A program made the translations under genes and the position numbers. The notes beneath the pieces are model-generated. The model did no database searches. It worked only from the letters and a program-made list of their open reading frames with translations, and was not told where the DNA came from. Below are positions 23,301 through 36,300 of a DNA stretch of 64,000 nt, in pieces. The stretch comes from Malaya genurostris (lineage: Eukaryota > Arthropoda > Insecta > Diptera > Culicidae): NCBI RefSeq assembly GCF_030247185.1, contig NC_080571.1, positions 343,883,879-343,947,878 of the forward strand. Reading direction: 5' to 3'. Each line of letters begins with the position of its first letter. Within the stretch, counting starts at the first letter, position 1.

Positions 23301-26300
23301 TTCCCCAGCTCCCGTTTCGGTACACATTGATCGCTAAGTTCAAGCTCAGCTGTTGCTGATAAAATGGGTGATTCAAATCGAACGGTGGAGCATTCGAGTC
23401 GTCTATCAACACACAACGAACGCTGTGCGCAGTAGGTTCCTTCCTGATACAGTTTACTAAACCGATGACTCCGGACAGGGGGTCATTCTGGGAGTACACA
23501 ATAACGGGTTTGGTTTTCATGGCGTCCTTCAATTGCTGCAGCCAATCAAATGAAGTATCGTTGAACTCAACACAAACCACTCTTGGAGATTCCTTCACCA
23601 CTTTCGGTGTCTGTTGCAATATCACGATAGTCTCTTCATCATCTATTTCGAAACAGGCAATTTGATCTAACTTCGGAGGACATTGAATCACTGGACACTT
23701 GTTTCTAATTACGAGGTAGCCTTTTTCCGACAAACTTTCCAAAGCGAGCTTAAGGGATTCGGGGTTATCTAACATGTTGTGACTGATTAGACATTGCAAG
23801 TTGTCTTGACCATTCAACTTTTGATTTTTTACTACAACATTGGGAATTTCCATTGGTTCATTGCTGAGTAGAGTCATCGTCGGCTGTATTAATGGTAAAT
23901 CTTCTGTAGCTTTGGCGAAAAGAGGAAGAATTGTTGTAGAATTCGTCTGATGAATTTCCGTAATCTGCATCGAAAGGCATGGAGCGTTCTCAATAGCTAG
24001 CTGTACGCATATTCTTACTGCTTCCAATGCAGAAATTCTCACCTTCGGAGCATAAGGCACAAAGCGATAAGCTTCCAGTACAGGTACTCCTGGTGGATTA
24101 CGTCTACTAACAATATTAGTTCGAATACCCGACACTCGAACGCCCCCACAAGTACTCACTTCAGTCAATCGACAGTTTGTGGATACAAAATAATCCTGCC
24201 CCTCGGAATCTCGGGACATCAACGAAAGATGCCGACTGGGATTGATCGTCAAACTTTCGATCGCCGTTGGTATCATCAGAGAGCGTGTATCGACTGCTAT
24301 GATGCCGACTTGGAGCATACAGTCCAGAAATGTCACCCAGCTCCCGGTCCATTGGATCTTGGCCGCTGACCCATCACTGCGAGCTTCCAGTACTGATCTG
24401 AACGCGTCCCTATAATAGTAACCACGCAGACGTAGCTCTTTGTAGAAATCGCGAGACGTCAGAATGGGTGCCGAAGAAGGTACTTCATGTACTGCAAAGT
24501 TTTCGTTGCGATCATCTAGCACTCGTACGTAACCGACTACCACAGCCGTGTCTCCTTCCAAAATCTATCGGAATAAAGAATTATGATTATTTCTTTACTA
24601 CAACTTCAAGTTCTGCGAAATAGTTTTAATTAAAGTCAAAAAACTGAGAAAAAGCTATATCTTAGCATTACATTCCTTGTGTAGAATTCCGCCATTAGTA
24701 GCTTAGTACGTATCCTTCCATACGAACATCTCTATTCAAAGGCAGACCCTGCCAGCTGGGAGCGAAATCAGTCTTCAGTTCAGCAACGCCATCGCGCGGC
24801 ATCACATTGAACATATCAAGTGCTGTTATTTTGGCGCATACGAATTTGACAGTTCTCTTCCTTACTTCTATGTACTAGATGCGATGTGAACTCGCCAGAG
24901 GGCGTCATGTTCGCAAAAAAAAGGATGTTGCCAATGATTTGTACCGGAAATGTGAGAGCTGGATATCTTATTAATATCAAAGATAAACTCAATATCAGTA
25001 AACGTGAACCAGTGAACTTAGTAATAGTGTAATTTGGTTGAACCTTCGTTAATAAGCGTCGATAAACATTTGGAAATGACGGTAAAATACCATAGTAACA
25101 ATACAAGTTTGCAAGGAAGTAAGCTTTGTAAACATATCACACAAAATATTTTGTTACGCCCATTCACTTTAATGAAATGTTGGCAGTGTCACCACAGACT
25201 AACAGACAGTACACTCAAATTAGATTCTTCAATCATTTTAACGGTCATTTAGAATATTCCTTTATTTGGGACAGTACTCACATGTGTCATGATGGCGCCA
25301 CGTTACCCTATCAAAAACATCCTGTCTGTCATCTAGACTGTGTTTATTTTTTTCATTTACCAACAGAGTTGCCATTCATTCAGAATTACCTGTAATGTAT
25401 TGATTTGTATACGTCCATGCGAATTTCATGCAGGATACAAATTTAATACATATTGCCAAAACTATATACATAATTGTGCCTACTTCTCATCCTCCAACGC
25501 AATACAAAATCGAACCCGTTTTGTTACAATATTTACTTGCTTCTGGTCTGCCGCCACTTAATTTCGGGTGAAAACTACCAACACAATAAAAAATAGTCTA
25601 GATGAACAACGTTGAGTCAAATAAATGGTTACCTTCCAACATCGCGAAAAAGTTAAATATATTAACAACGTAACCCAATAATTTATTGTGGCGATTCATT
25701 TTCATATATTTTGATGAAATCAGGCATCCCTGCAAGCAGCTGATCGGTGTTGACAAAAGAGGGGAAACCGACTAGTAAAAAAACTTGTACATAACACAAG
25801 GGGTGTACAGATAGTAAATAGTTCGCGCAGTACAATATAGGTGGAGCTAGTGCATCACAAAAAAATATTTTTATAAGAATTTACTCATACTGTCATGTCT
25901 GTTAGTCTGTGGTGTCACTAAGCTTTACTTTGTAAGTGACAGGTCATTTAAGTACGATTCAGACGGTCCGGCTTCCTCCGTCACCGTCACCGGAACGTCA
26001 ACGTCCGTCACCGTCATTCTGATTCACACGATCCGGTTTCCTATCCGTGTCCGTCATGTCATTTTCTTACACGAAGAATTTCAAGAACTTAGTTTCGCAC
26101 AATTTTATTCCAATAATACAAAATCTGGGAGCTTCTGAAGCCAATCGATCAATTATTTTCCTACCTTTTAATCGAATAAATAGCTTTCAAAATTAACTAG
26201 CAAAGGTAAAAAACAAAACAATCAGTTCCACTCAACAAGTCAAGGTACTTTGCAAATCTACTGGTAAGTTTAATTACGTGTATGTGGTATATTTCGTTTA

Positions 26301-29300
26301 AGAGTGGGATCTTGACACCGAATACATACATAACAAACGTCAGCTCAATACTGTAATCATATGAATCGTGCATGTGTGCGATAATCACAGTCCGTCAAAT
26401 ATTCTTTCGGAGACATGTTGACGGAGCTTGCCGTTGACGGACGTTGACGTTCCGGATCTCTGCTGGATCGTTTGAATGCGCAAAGGGAAATCTCATTTGA
26501 CTAATTTTGACGGAGGCTGACGTTCCGGTGACAGTCGATGATGTCTGACGTTCCGGTGACGGTCGAACAGATGTCGTCACTGTGGTTATTGAGCAATTTG
26601 ACGTCTCCGTTACTCACACCGCTGCAGAGTGCGCAGATCTATTCATATACGAAATTAGAATGTGTGCGAGCCGAAGTCAAAGTTTGTTGTGGGCAGAGAT
26701 GCCAGATGTTTTCATAGAAAATCTGTATTGATTCGTATAAAATATCAGTATTTATCTGTATTCGCTAATAAAATGAAATTTCTACAATACAATTATGTTA
26801 AAAGGTGTTATTCCAATAGATTATGGTTATAGAGTGGTAGATTAAATTTCATATCTTATATTATATTCATCGACGAAATTTTATAGTTTTTTCCTATCAA
26901 CAACAATTGAATTATGGTGCCATATACTTGTCTAATTTGAAAATGTTCACTTCATAAGTTGAGATGGATTTCCAAACCCCAATATGCAACGTCAAGTCAG
27001 GTAATACAACTGTCAGTCTGGCAATAATGTTTCATGATGCCAAGACTTGTCTAACTTTTAAGTTCAATTTAGTTACAAATTTTAATATAAATGGATTTCA
27101 GTGTTCTTCATTAAATATCTGCACAAAAAATATATATTTTAAAAAGTGACTTGTACGTTGATTCCTAAACGTTTATCTCGTCATTGCAATCAAATACTAA
27201 TAGATAGCTCAAATACTAATAGATAGTTCAATTTTTTCCTTAATACTTTTGGTGAAATCTGTATAAATCTGTATTAAATTTAAGAAATCTGTAAGAAATC
27301 TGTACTCTGTATTAAATCTGTATGCGCATGTAAAAATCTGTATAATACAGATAAATCTGTATAAATGGCATCTCTGGTTGTGGGTTCAATTTTACCAAAG
27401 ACATCATATTAACAAGATATCCAGCTCTCACATTTCACGAACAAATCATTGGCAACATCCTTTTTTGTGAACATGGCGCCCTCAGGCGAGTCCTCATCGA
27501 ATTTCATACATAGAAATAGGGAAGAGAAATGTCAAATTCGTGCGCGCTAAAATAGCAGCACTGCGCACCCATACAATTGACATGATATGTTGAATGTAAT
27601 GCCGTGCGATGGCGTTGCTGAACTGAAGATTGATTTCGCTCCAAGCTGACAGGGTCTGATTTTAAACTGAGGTAAAACATTTTTGACTCATAATCATACA
27701 CTACGAAAAATGCATGTAGAATTTCGTAAGCTATGAACTAATGAACCAAGTAGAAGACAGTTCCATTACGTGATATTGAGTTTCATGAACGATTTTATGT
27801 CTTTCTCTACTGTTCTCTTGGCATTGCAGTGTTTTTTATTGCATATATGTCTACAATAATTGGCTCGATGCGGCTCGACAAAATTCACTGGGTTATTTCG
27901 ACATACTCACACTAGCATTAACCTTCCAACTGCTGAGAATAGCCACACCACCACATTCGCACGTGGATTGGACTATAGGCACTTTAAACTGAACTACAAC
28001 TGACGGTCATCGAGGGGTCGTATTTGAATAGTACATGAATAATCATAGACTATTCCATTATGAGTTTATCTTTGTTAATATGGTGCCTGTGGTAAAGGAA
28101 AAAGTTGTACATTCGAGTTCTCTTTCTGGGCAACAATTTAGGACAATTTTTTCTGGTTCCCATACCTGTTCAGTTTTACTAGAAGCCGATTGAAACGGAA
28201 TCCAGATAGTAATCGTAATGAATTTCCGTATCATATTTCGGGCGATTTAATTTGATACAACTTCCCACATAAATAAACGTTGATGAAAGAAAAACATTAC
28301 TAGCAAGCTTGAAAAGTATAAAACCATTTAATACAATTATTACCCATCAAATATATCATAGTTTTAGACTAACATACTTAAAATTTTACTTCCGATATGC
28401 AAATATATGCAAAATCGAATTAATGCAAAAGATATGCAAAATCGAATTAATAATTCGGTTGGCGACAACTCATACTTCTGCCTATTCGGGTTTGACACGC
28501 AATTCATTTCGATCCGCATTTTGTAAATACACAATATGAAATAAAATCACAGACTAACAGACATGACAGTATGAGTAAATTCTTATAAAAATAATTTTTC
28601 CTGATGCACTAGTTCCACCTATATTGTACTGCGCGAACTATTTACTATCGGTACACCCCTTGTGTTATGTAAAAGTTTTTTACTAGTTGGCTTCCCCTCG
28701 TTTGTCAACACCGATCAGCTGCTTGCAGGGATGCCTGATTTCATCAAAATATTTGAAAATGAATCGTCACAATAAATTATTGGATTACGTTGATAATATA
28801 TTTAACTTTTTCGCGATGTTGGAAGGTAACCATTTATTTGACTCAACGTTGTTCATCTAGACTATTTTTTATTGTGTTGGTAGTTTTCACCCGAAATTAA
28901 GTGGCGGCAGACCAGAAGCAAGTAAATATTGTAACAAAACGGGTTCGATTTTGTATTGCGCTGGAGGATGAGAAGTAGGCACAATTATGTACATAGTTTT
29001 GGCAATATGTATTAAATCTGTATCCTGCATGAAATTTGCAAAGACGTATACAAATCAATACATCACAGGTAATTCTGTATGAATGGCAACTCTGTAGATA
29101 AATGAAAAAAATAAGCAGTCTAGATGACAGACAGGATGTTTTTGATAGGGTAACGTGGCGCCATCATGATACATGTGAGTACTGTCCCAAATAAAGGAAT
29201 ATTCGAAATGACCGTTAAAATGATTGAAGAATCTAATTTGAGTGTCCTGTCTGTTAGTCTGTGATAAAATTACATTGCAAAGATTTAAGTAGAGTGCCCA

Positions 29301-30279
29301 GATACAAGTGATGACTTTTCAGTCTATAATAGATGATTTAGACGATTAGGACTTCAATTGCTTTCGCAATTCTGTGATATTTTGTAGGGAAAATTGTAAA
29401 CTTACATGCAATGTGTAACGGGGAAAAGGAAGTTACAAATTACCTTACTGTTTCAAAAAACGGATCGATTCAATTATAAATCGAATCGATTTTTGACGGA
29501 ATTCGTATGTGGGTTGATTTTCAATCTAGGTAGGCGAGAAAGAAGACGTTTTTGAGCAGCGTGTAATCATACCCTCTTAGAAAAAAAAAACGTTCAACGG
29601 TGGTCCTTCGTTGGTCCAATGCGTTGTATCATTGGTTTAAAGAAAGTCCAAACAATCGTTCAACGGGAGGCCAATACGGGACCTTCGTTTGCCGAATTTG
29701 AAACAAACCGTTGTACCGAATGCCATTTTTTTCGTACAACAAACCCGGCAGACAGAGGTTCACTATGGAGCCATTTTTAATATGAGGAATTGAAACCCCG
29801 TTGGACTGGTTTTACTGAAGAATTTCCGAAGTTTTTCCACTTATTGTTGCCTTTCTCATATAGAAAGGTTATGCAATCACTGTGAAAACCGACTTTTGAA
29901 CCGAGGCCCGGAGGACCGAGTGTCATATACCATTCGACTCTGTTGTATTTAATATAAACACGGTTTATAATAGTTAACATCGATTTCAACTGAAATACAG
30001 AGCGAATTCATCTGGCGTTTGAAACTGCTTCCCGCTAAAAACTAACTCTTTCTCTTTTTTCGATCGTGTGTCAATCGGAATGACATACGAGGGGTTAGTA
30101 CATAACGTAACAGACTCAGTTCGTCGAGTACGCAAAATGTCTGTGTGTGTATGGGCGTATCAGAGATGGCTGAACCGATTTTCACAAACTTAGATTCAAA
30201 GCAAACTGCAGACGAAAACATCGGAAGCGGAAACAACAAAATAATTCAAATTACAGTACACGCAGTAAAAACAGCAACT

Positions 30280-30366
<87 letters not shown>

Positions 30367-33300
30367 ACATCAACAACAACAACGACAATAATGTGCACTA
30401 CAACAGCAACTTGAACACTAATAGTAATAATACCTGCCACAACAATAACAATAATGTGTCATTACAATATACCTTACCCTTGGACAAAGACTTACTAGCA
30501 GCTGCACGGGTTCAATTCTCCGGGAATCCAGGTGCAGATATTGCCTCAAAATTCATAAATTTTCAAAAAGGTGAAACAATCAACCCCTACAAAGGAACAA
30601 GAAGTATTCAAAACAACACTACTTCGGTAAATGAAAAACTTTTTCATCAACTTAAAAATGTAATAACAAACAAACAACATGGCTTTTTTAAAGGCCGCTC
30701 AACAACAACAAATCTCTTAGAATTTATGACATTCACTCTGAATGCAATGGACGCCGGAAACTACGTAGAAACTCTTTACACTGACTTTAGCAAAGCTTTC
30801 GACCGTATTGACATACCATTACTTCTACACAAACTACAAAAATATGGCATAGAACATAGCCTTCTGGAATGGCTCAAATCATACTTAACGAATCGTGTAC
30901 AGATAGTCCGCTTCCAAAACATTCTGTCTGAACCAATTAATGTAACTTCTGGCGTACCTCAGGGTTCTCACTTAGGGCCTCTCTTTTTCATTTTACATAT
31001 AAACGACATTTCCTTCATACTCAAAAATCTGAAAGTGCTTATATATGCAGACGACATGAAACTCTTCATGGAAATTAAAAATATCAACGACGCTGTAATA
31101 TTCCAGAACGAAATTAATCTATTCCACATTTGGTGCTGCAAAAGTCTACTCCAACTCAATGTAAAAAAATGTAACTCAATAACTTTCAGTAGGAAAAATG
31201 AAACTATATCTATAAACATACATCTAGGAAATCAACTTGTAGAAAAATGCAAAATTGTAAGAGATTTAGGCGTAATCTTAGACTCCAAGCTCACTTTTGT
31301 GGAACACTACAATACCATAATCAATAAAGCTAATAGCATGCTGGGCTTTATTAAACGCTTCAGTCATAACTTTCAGGACCCATACACAATTAAATTATTA
31401 TACACTACATATGTCAGACCTATTTTGGAATATTGCAGCCTAGTATGGAATCCATTCAATATTATTCACGAAGAACGCATCGAATCTATTCAAAAACAGT
31501 TTCTTTTATATGCACTTCGTAAATTAAACTGGACAGCATTTCCTCTACCATCATATGAAGCACGCTGCATGCTCATCAATATACAAACACTTAAAGAACG
31601 CCGCGACTTTGCAATGCTTTATTTTATCAGCGACATTATTTCTCAACGCATTCAATCAGCTCCATTATTATCGCAATTAAATTTTTATATACCTAGCCGT
31701 CAATTACGTTCCAGGAAATTATTTTTAGAAAAACAAGCTAGAACAAATTATGCAAAATACAGTCCAGTCAATCGAATAATGCGCCATTACAATCAATACT
31801 GCGAACATCTTGACCTTACTATGTCAAAAAATCAAATCAAATCTCAGCTTTGTCGTAGAAATAATGCGTAGTATGTAAGTGAACATTGTAAACAATTTAT
31901 ATGTAGTCTACATTTGCTTGACGAAATAAATAAATAAATAAATAAATGAAAGGTCTTGTGGTCCCATAAAAAATTTCTGAATGTTATTTGGATCCGACTT
32001 CCGGTCCCGGAGTTATGGGGTAAAATGAGCAAAATAAAATGAAAATGTGTTCTACCATTTCTAATAGATGGCTCGACCGATTTTCACAAACTTAGGTTCA
32101 AATGAAAGGTCATGTGGTCCCATACGTAATTCCTGAAATTCATCCGGAAATATAGGGTAAAGTGTGTTAAAAATGTTATACCATCACTGAAAAGGGCGAA
32201 AAACCGTCAAAAGTTTTCTAAATCGACCTCAAAATTTCTCCAATTGATAGTTTTTATCAGTAGACGGTCAAACATACCGATTTCGGTTATTCTTTTAAGA
32301 ATCGAAAAAAAATATTTTGAAGAATACCACAGTATTATAGATGATAGCATGATTCATATGAGAAAGGCATCATTACACCACTAGGTGGATTGAAACAGGT
32401 TTTTTAAACTAACACTACATACCTGTACAATACTCCAGCTTCACATAGAATAACAACTTCTTTCTATGTGAAGGTAATACCTAATTTTGATACTATTTTC
32501 GCAAGAAAAAATACAACAACAAACCGTTCTAGTAAACTGAACAAATATTTCGTGCAGTGCAGACGAATCAGATGCACAACAAATCGGAAACTACTTCTTT
32601 TATTGAGGATTTGAGCTATACTAGTCATTATGATATTTGCGAAGGAGAAGTAGGATCCCGAAACTATAAATAAATAATTTAAATCCTCTTATTAGACAGA
32701 AAGAATGATGAGACGTACCGGGTAATTATTTCATAATCCGTTAGGGCATATCCTTGAACGAAATTGAATAAGCTGTCTTGTCAGCGATTTAAAATAACGG
32801 AACTTCCTAAAAAAAAACTGTCTGGAGCAGTTGATGAATATCGAGGACACAACTCCTTCTTCAGCTTCAACTTGTATATGATATTTTTATCAATATCATA
32901 GAGATTATGAAGATATAAAATTTATTGAACATCATTTAAATTTTATGTAGAGTTCCATTAAAGGTCATAAGTTGTTATATGTCTTTTGTGAAATACCATC
33001 TGTGTACGATACATAAGACATATCCAATGAATATAAATTATGTAACGAGTTAGGTTTCATCGGATTTCCATGTACATTATATGGAATATTCTCATAACTT
33101 TCATTATGGTAACGTCTATTTAGATTTAACGTACACTTTAAATAAAGATTATAAGTTTCCATATAACTTCTATAAATTATATTCTGCATTTGATTCATAT
33201 GACAAATCTGATGATTATGAATAAGATTTTCATTTCAGTGTACTATGTCCGAAATCTGCAAATTTACAGACAAATCTGCAGATCTGGCATCTCTGGATCT

Positions 33301-36300
33301 GACAGAGCGTTGGCGTCTGTCTTTTGTTCCCACATTATTGGCATATTGTCGCAAAATTGAAATGTAGTAGCGCTGCTTGTTTAAAGATAATACTTTCAGA
33401 AAGAGCTGTCAAATCGGTAGGAAAATTTCCAATTACTACGCCTTTTCAACGATTTCTTTTAAAAACGGGCAAATTCATTTGGAAAATCATAGTAGAAGTG
33501 AAAGAAAAAGTTTTTACTCTGAGGTGGTAATGTTGATCTTAGTTAATTGTGTGAAATCTACCGTTTATTCAGAATAGAGCATTAAACTTGGTTTGATACC
33601 ATTTTTCAAATGCCTGGGAATAACAAATAAAGTATCCAAAATGAATAGTAGGGTAACAGAGGTATTTTGGCCACTTCATATATTTTGGCCCACCTAACAA
33701 ACTTTATCGATGTTAAGTAACTCATTTTGCATCAATTTGAAGCTAATCACATTAAATTACCTATTGCGGAAGGGGTTTTTAAAGATATTACAATATTTGG
33801 TGGATATTTTTATAAAGTGGGCCAAAATAAAATCAATCCTAAAGTGGGCCAAAATACCTCTGTTACCCTACTCGATCGCTATACATTCTAGTACTCGAGA
33901 AATCAACAGGTTTCGGCTCAAAAAAAAATTTTGATCCGAAAAACCCTAACCTTCACACATTTCTGAAGATTTTCCATGTTTAATCGTAGTTTACACTAAA
34001 AAAAGAAGTAGTAATCACTTTGAAATCGATTTTTTTCTACTCCGAGTGTACTTTTATTGCTGATATCTATTTGTACTATTGAATAAACGATAAAAATGTT
34101 ACAAATCACTACTGCCGATATGAAAATTTCCTGCTTATCTTGATTCCATTTTTCATTGGCAGGTGTCGCTACCGGTAAATCAGCTTTACGACAATGTGCC
34201 AATCGAAATGACGGAATGAGCAATGAATTCTTACTCGACTGCATGATTTTTTAGTGCTCGATCGGTTCAGTGCTAGAATTTTCGCCTGAGTTGGCTGCTC
34301 TGCGATCAACCTGATTGACAGTGACATTATAAATGTCATTGAATATTCGCTCATTTTATGAATGTGATAGTGTAAAATTTAGGCGACATAAGCCATTTCA
34401 CTACACTCCAGCTAGAGGAATGGATGATGCTGACTAAGGTAGGCCGTTTTATTAATTTCCAGCGAACTTAAAACTGTTTATGTTGGGATTCTAAGAAGAA
34501 CTGGTTATTTACTAGTTCTGTATATCCGAAAAACATGAAGATTTAAATTTGTATATTCAGTTATATAATGTTTTCATTTAAAAATAAACTAAAAATCACC
34601 ACGAAAACGTGCAAAATTGGGAAAGAAGAAGAAGATAAATTGACAATTCAGTCCGCATCTTCTCACTTAATTCCGAATGATTTCCGAATCAACCGGTTGT
34701 AGGCGAAATTCATTCGGAATCGGTTGTTGCGCTAGAGTTGGAATTGATTCGGAATTCCACATGGAATTCCGAATGAAAATTTCTCGTCGATTCGGAATCC
34801 ACTCGGATCAGATAATGTGGGTTGCTTTCTTTTTTTTTCGTTTTCTGGGAAATAAAAAGGAAAGGATTCTACAATGTACGACATTACAGTAAAACCGTTA
34901 CGAGATTAACTCATAAATAAATTGAGTGACAATTTTAGTGTTGGATACATGCCAACTTGAGTTTCTTTAGTTGGGAATACAGAAAAAGTACAGAAGTTTG
35001 TTTCTTCTTCTTTCTGGTTGGCGTCATTTCACTTGAGATGACGCCAGCCCAGTGACAATCGGAGTAAATCGAGCATTTCAAATCGAGTAAAGTCTTAATT
35101 TTCTTATTGTAGTGATAATATTCTGACCGATAATTTATGGGGAAGTGTGGTAAAGGGTAATGAATTAACAAATAGTTAGTAATATACTATTTTTGTTAGC
35201 CATTCTTCTTCATTGTTATGGTCTGGATGACGCCGATTGGTGGCACAGCAACTTAGCCTATATTGATAGTAAATATTGTCCAATAAACTTTCTTTTCACT
35301 GGACTAAAAGCGAAAATCTCGCTGTGTGGCTACGTCGAGTCGCCAAAGTACGGATACAAATTCTTTCTTTTTCGCGAAATACTCGAATATTCACCGCACT
35401 AACACGATTCAACGTGCTCGCCCGTTGAGAGATTCACCGGAAGTCCATTATCTTCTTAACTTAGCGAAAAGTTTTTTCACATGTTGTTTACTTTGCAATT
35501 GCTAGTTCATCAACAATTGATGAAGAAATTGCTATAGAGATAAATGGAACAGTTTGTTTGTCTACCGAGTACAATGAAAGTTATAACCGAGTCAAATCTG
35601 ACGTCTCTACAGTCGTCATACTACGAAACAGTTTCTCAAGATGGACGATATCACGTCAAAATTAAACCTATGAACTCCTCCTTACCTCAAATCGTCCCGT
35701 TGCTTGCTGCAACATTAGCGTCAACTGTGTGGATTGCATCTTGACCATTGGGGTAGCACGGAGAAACTGTATGTTGTCGAACTGGATCGGACAGTCGTTA
35801 ATACTCTGATAATGAATCTCGGCCATCATCTGCCAGACAAAGCTTAAATATCCGGTTGCCGGACAGAGTACTCTTCCATCGATATTGTGACCGGCAATAT
35901 ATGCAAATTCGGCATCTGACAATGAAACCTTCAAGTTCACTACGTTGGATTCCCGGTACGCATCCCAGTCGTGTTCGATTACATACCACGAATCCCGGTG
36001 ATCCCAACGAATCAACGGTGATATCATGGGTGTGGCACGAGACACGGGAAATCCAACCGCGGGATACAAATTCAGTAGTTTGAGGTTCTGTTTCGATAAA
36101 TACAATCTGCGAAACAAAACAGTTCGGACGTTAGTCAAACCAATCAACGAAAAATCAATGTCGTACTTACTGTCCTAACGCCGACAGAAACCTCATCATA
36201 AAATTGTCCGAATGCTTAATGATCGAAACAGACACAGTTTTTCGGTTCGAAATTCGTAAAACCGGTTGAATTGATTGTTTTGAGAGCGCCTCCAGTAGCA

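Larger units (their letters stand above)
29848..32400. mobile_element. 'GCCTTTCTCATAT' TIR-like dispersed element, split by a CR1 insertion
   Basis: The left end TTGCCTTTCTCATAT and the right segment CATATGAGAAAGGCATC (about 32357) face each other. The interior has repeated units with CAAACTTAG.TTCAAATG and GGTCTTGTGGTCCCATA. The unit around 30187-30198 is broken inside TTCAAA and resumes as TGAAAGGTC near 31945, after the CR1-like insertion. The same family seeds 15655-16313. Confidence 0.6.
24565..35685 (-). other. FAS-A intron 3-side: 11.1-kb intron filled with mobile elements
   Basis: Splice donor GTAAGG after GAG at 35686 and acceptor CCGATAG before ATT at 24564 join …ATGRFE to ILEGD… in phase 0, inside the DH domain. 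The other introns of the gene are 57, 59 and 64 bp. The entries within this span list its elements; the remainder is unassigned A+T-rich DNA. Confidence 0.9.

Noticed and set aside
30145..30440. Poly-Thr and poly-Val open frames
   Set aside because: Both are readings of the (CAA)n run on opposite strands.
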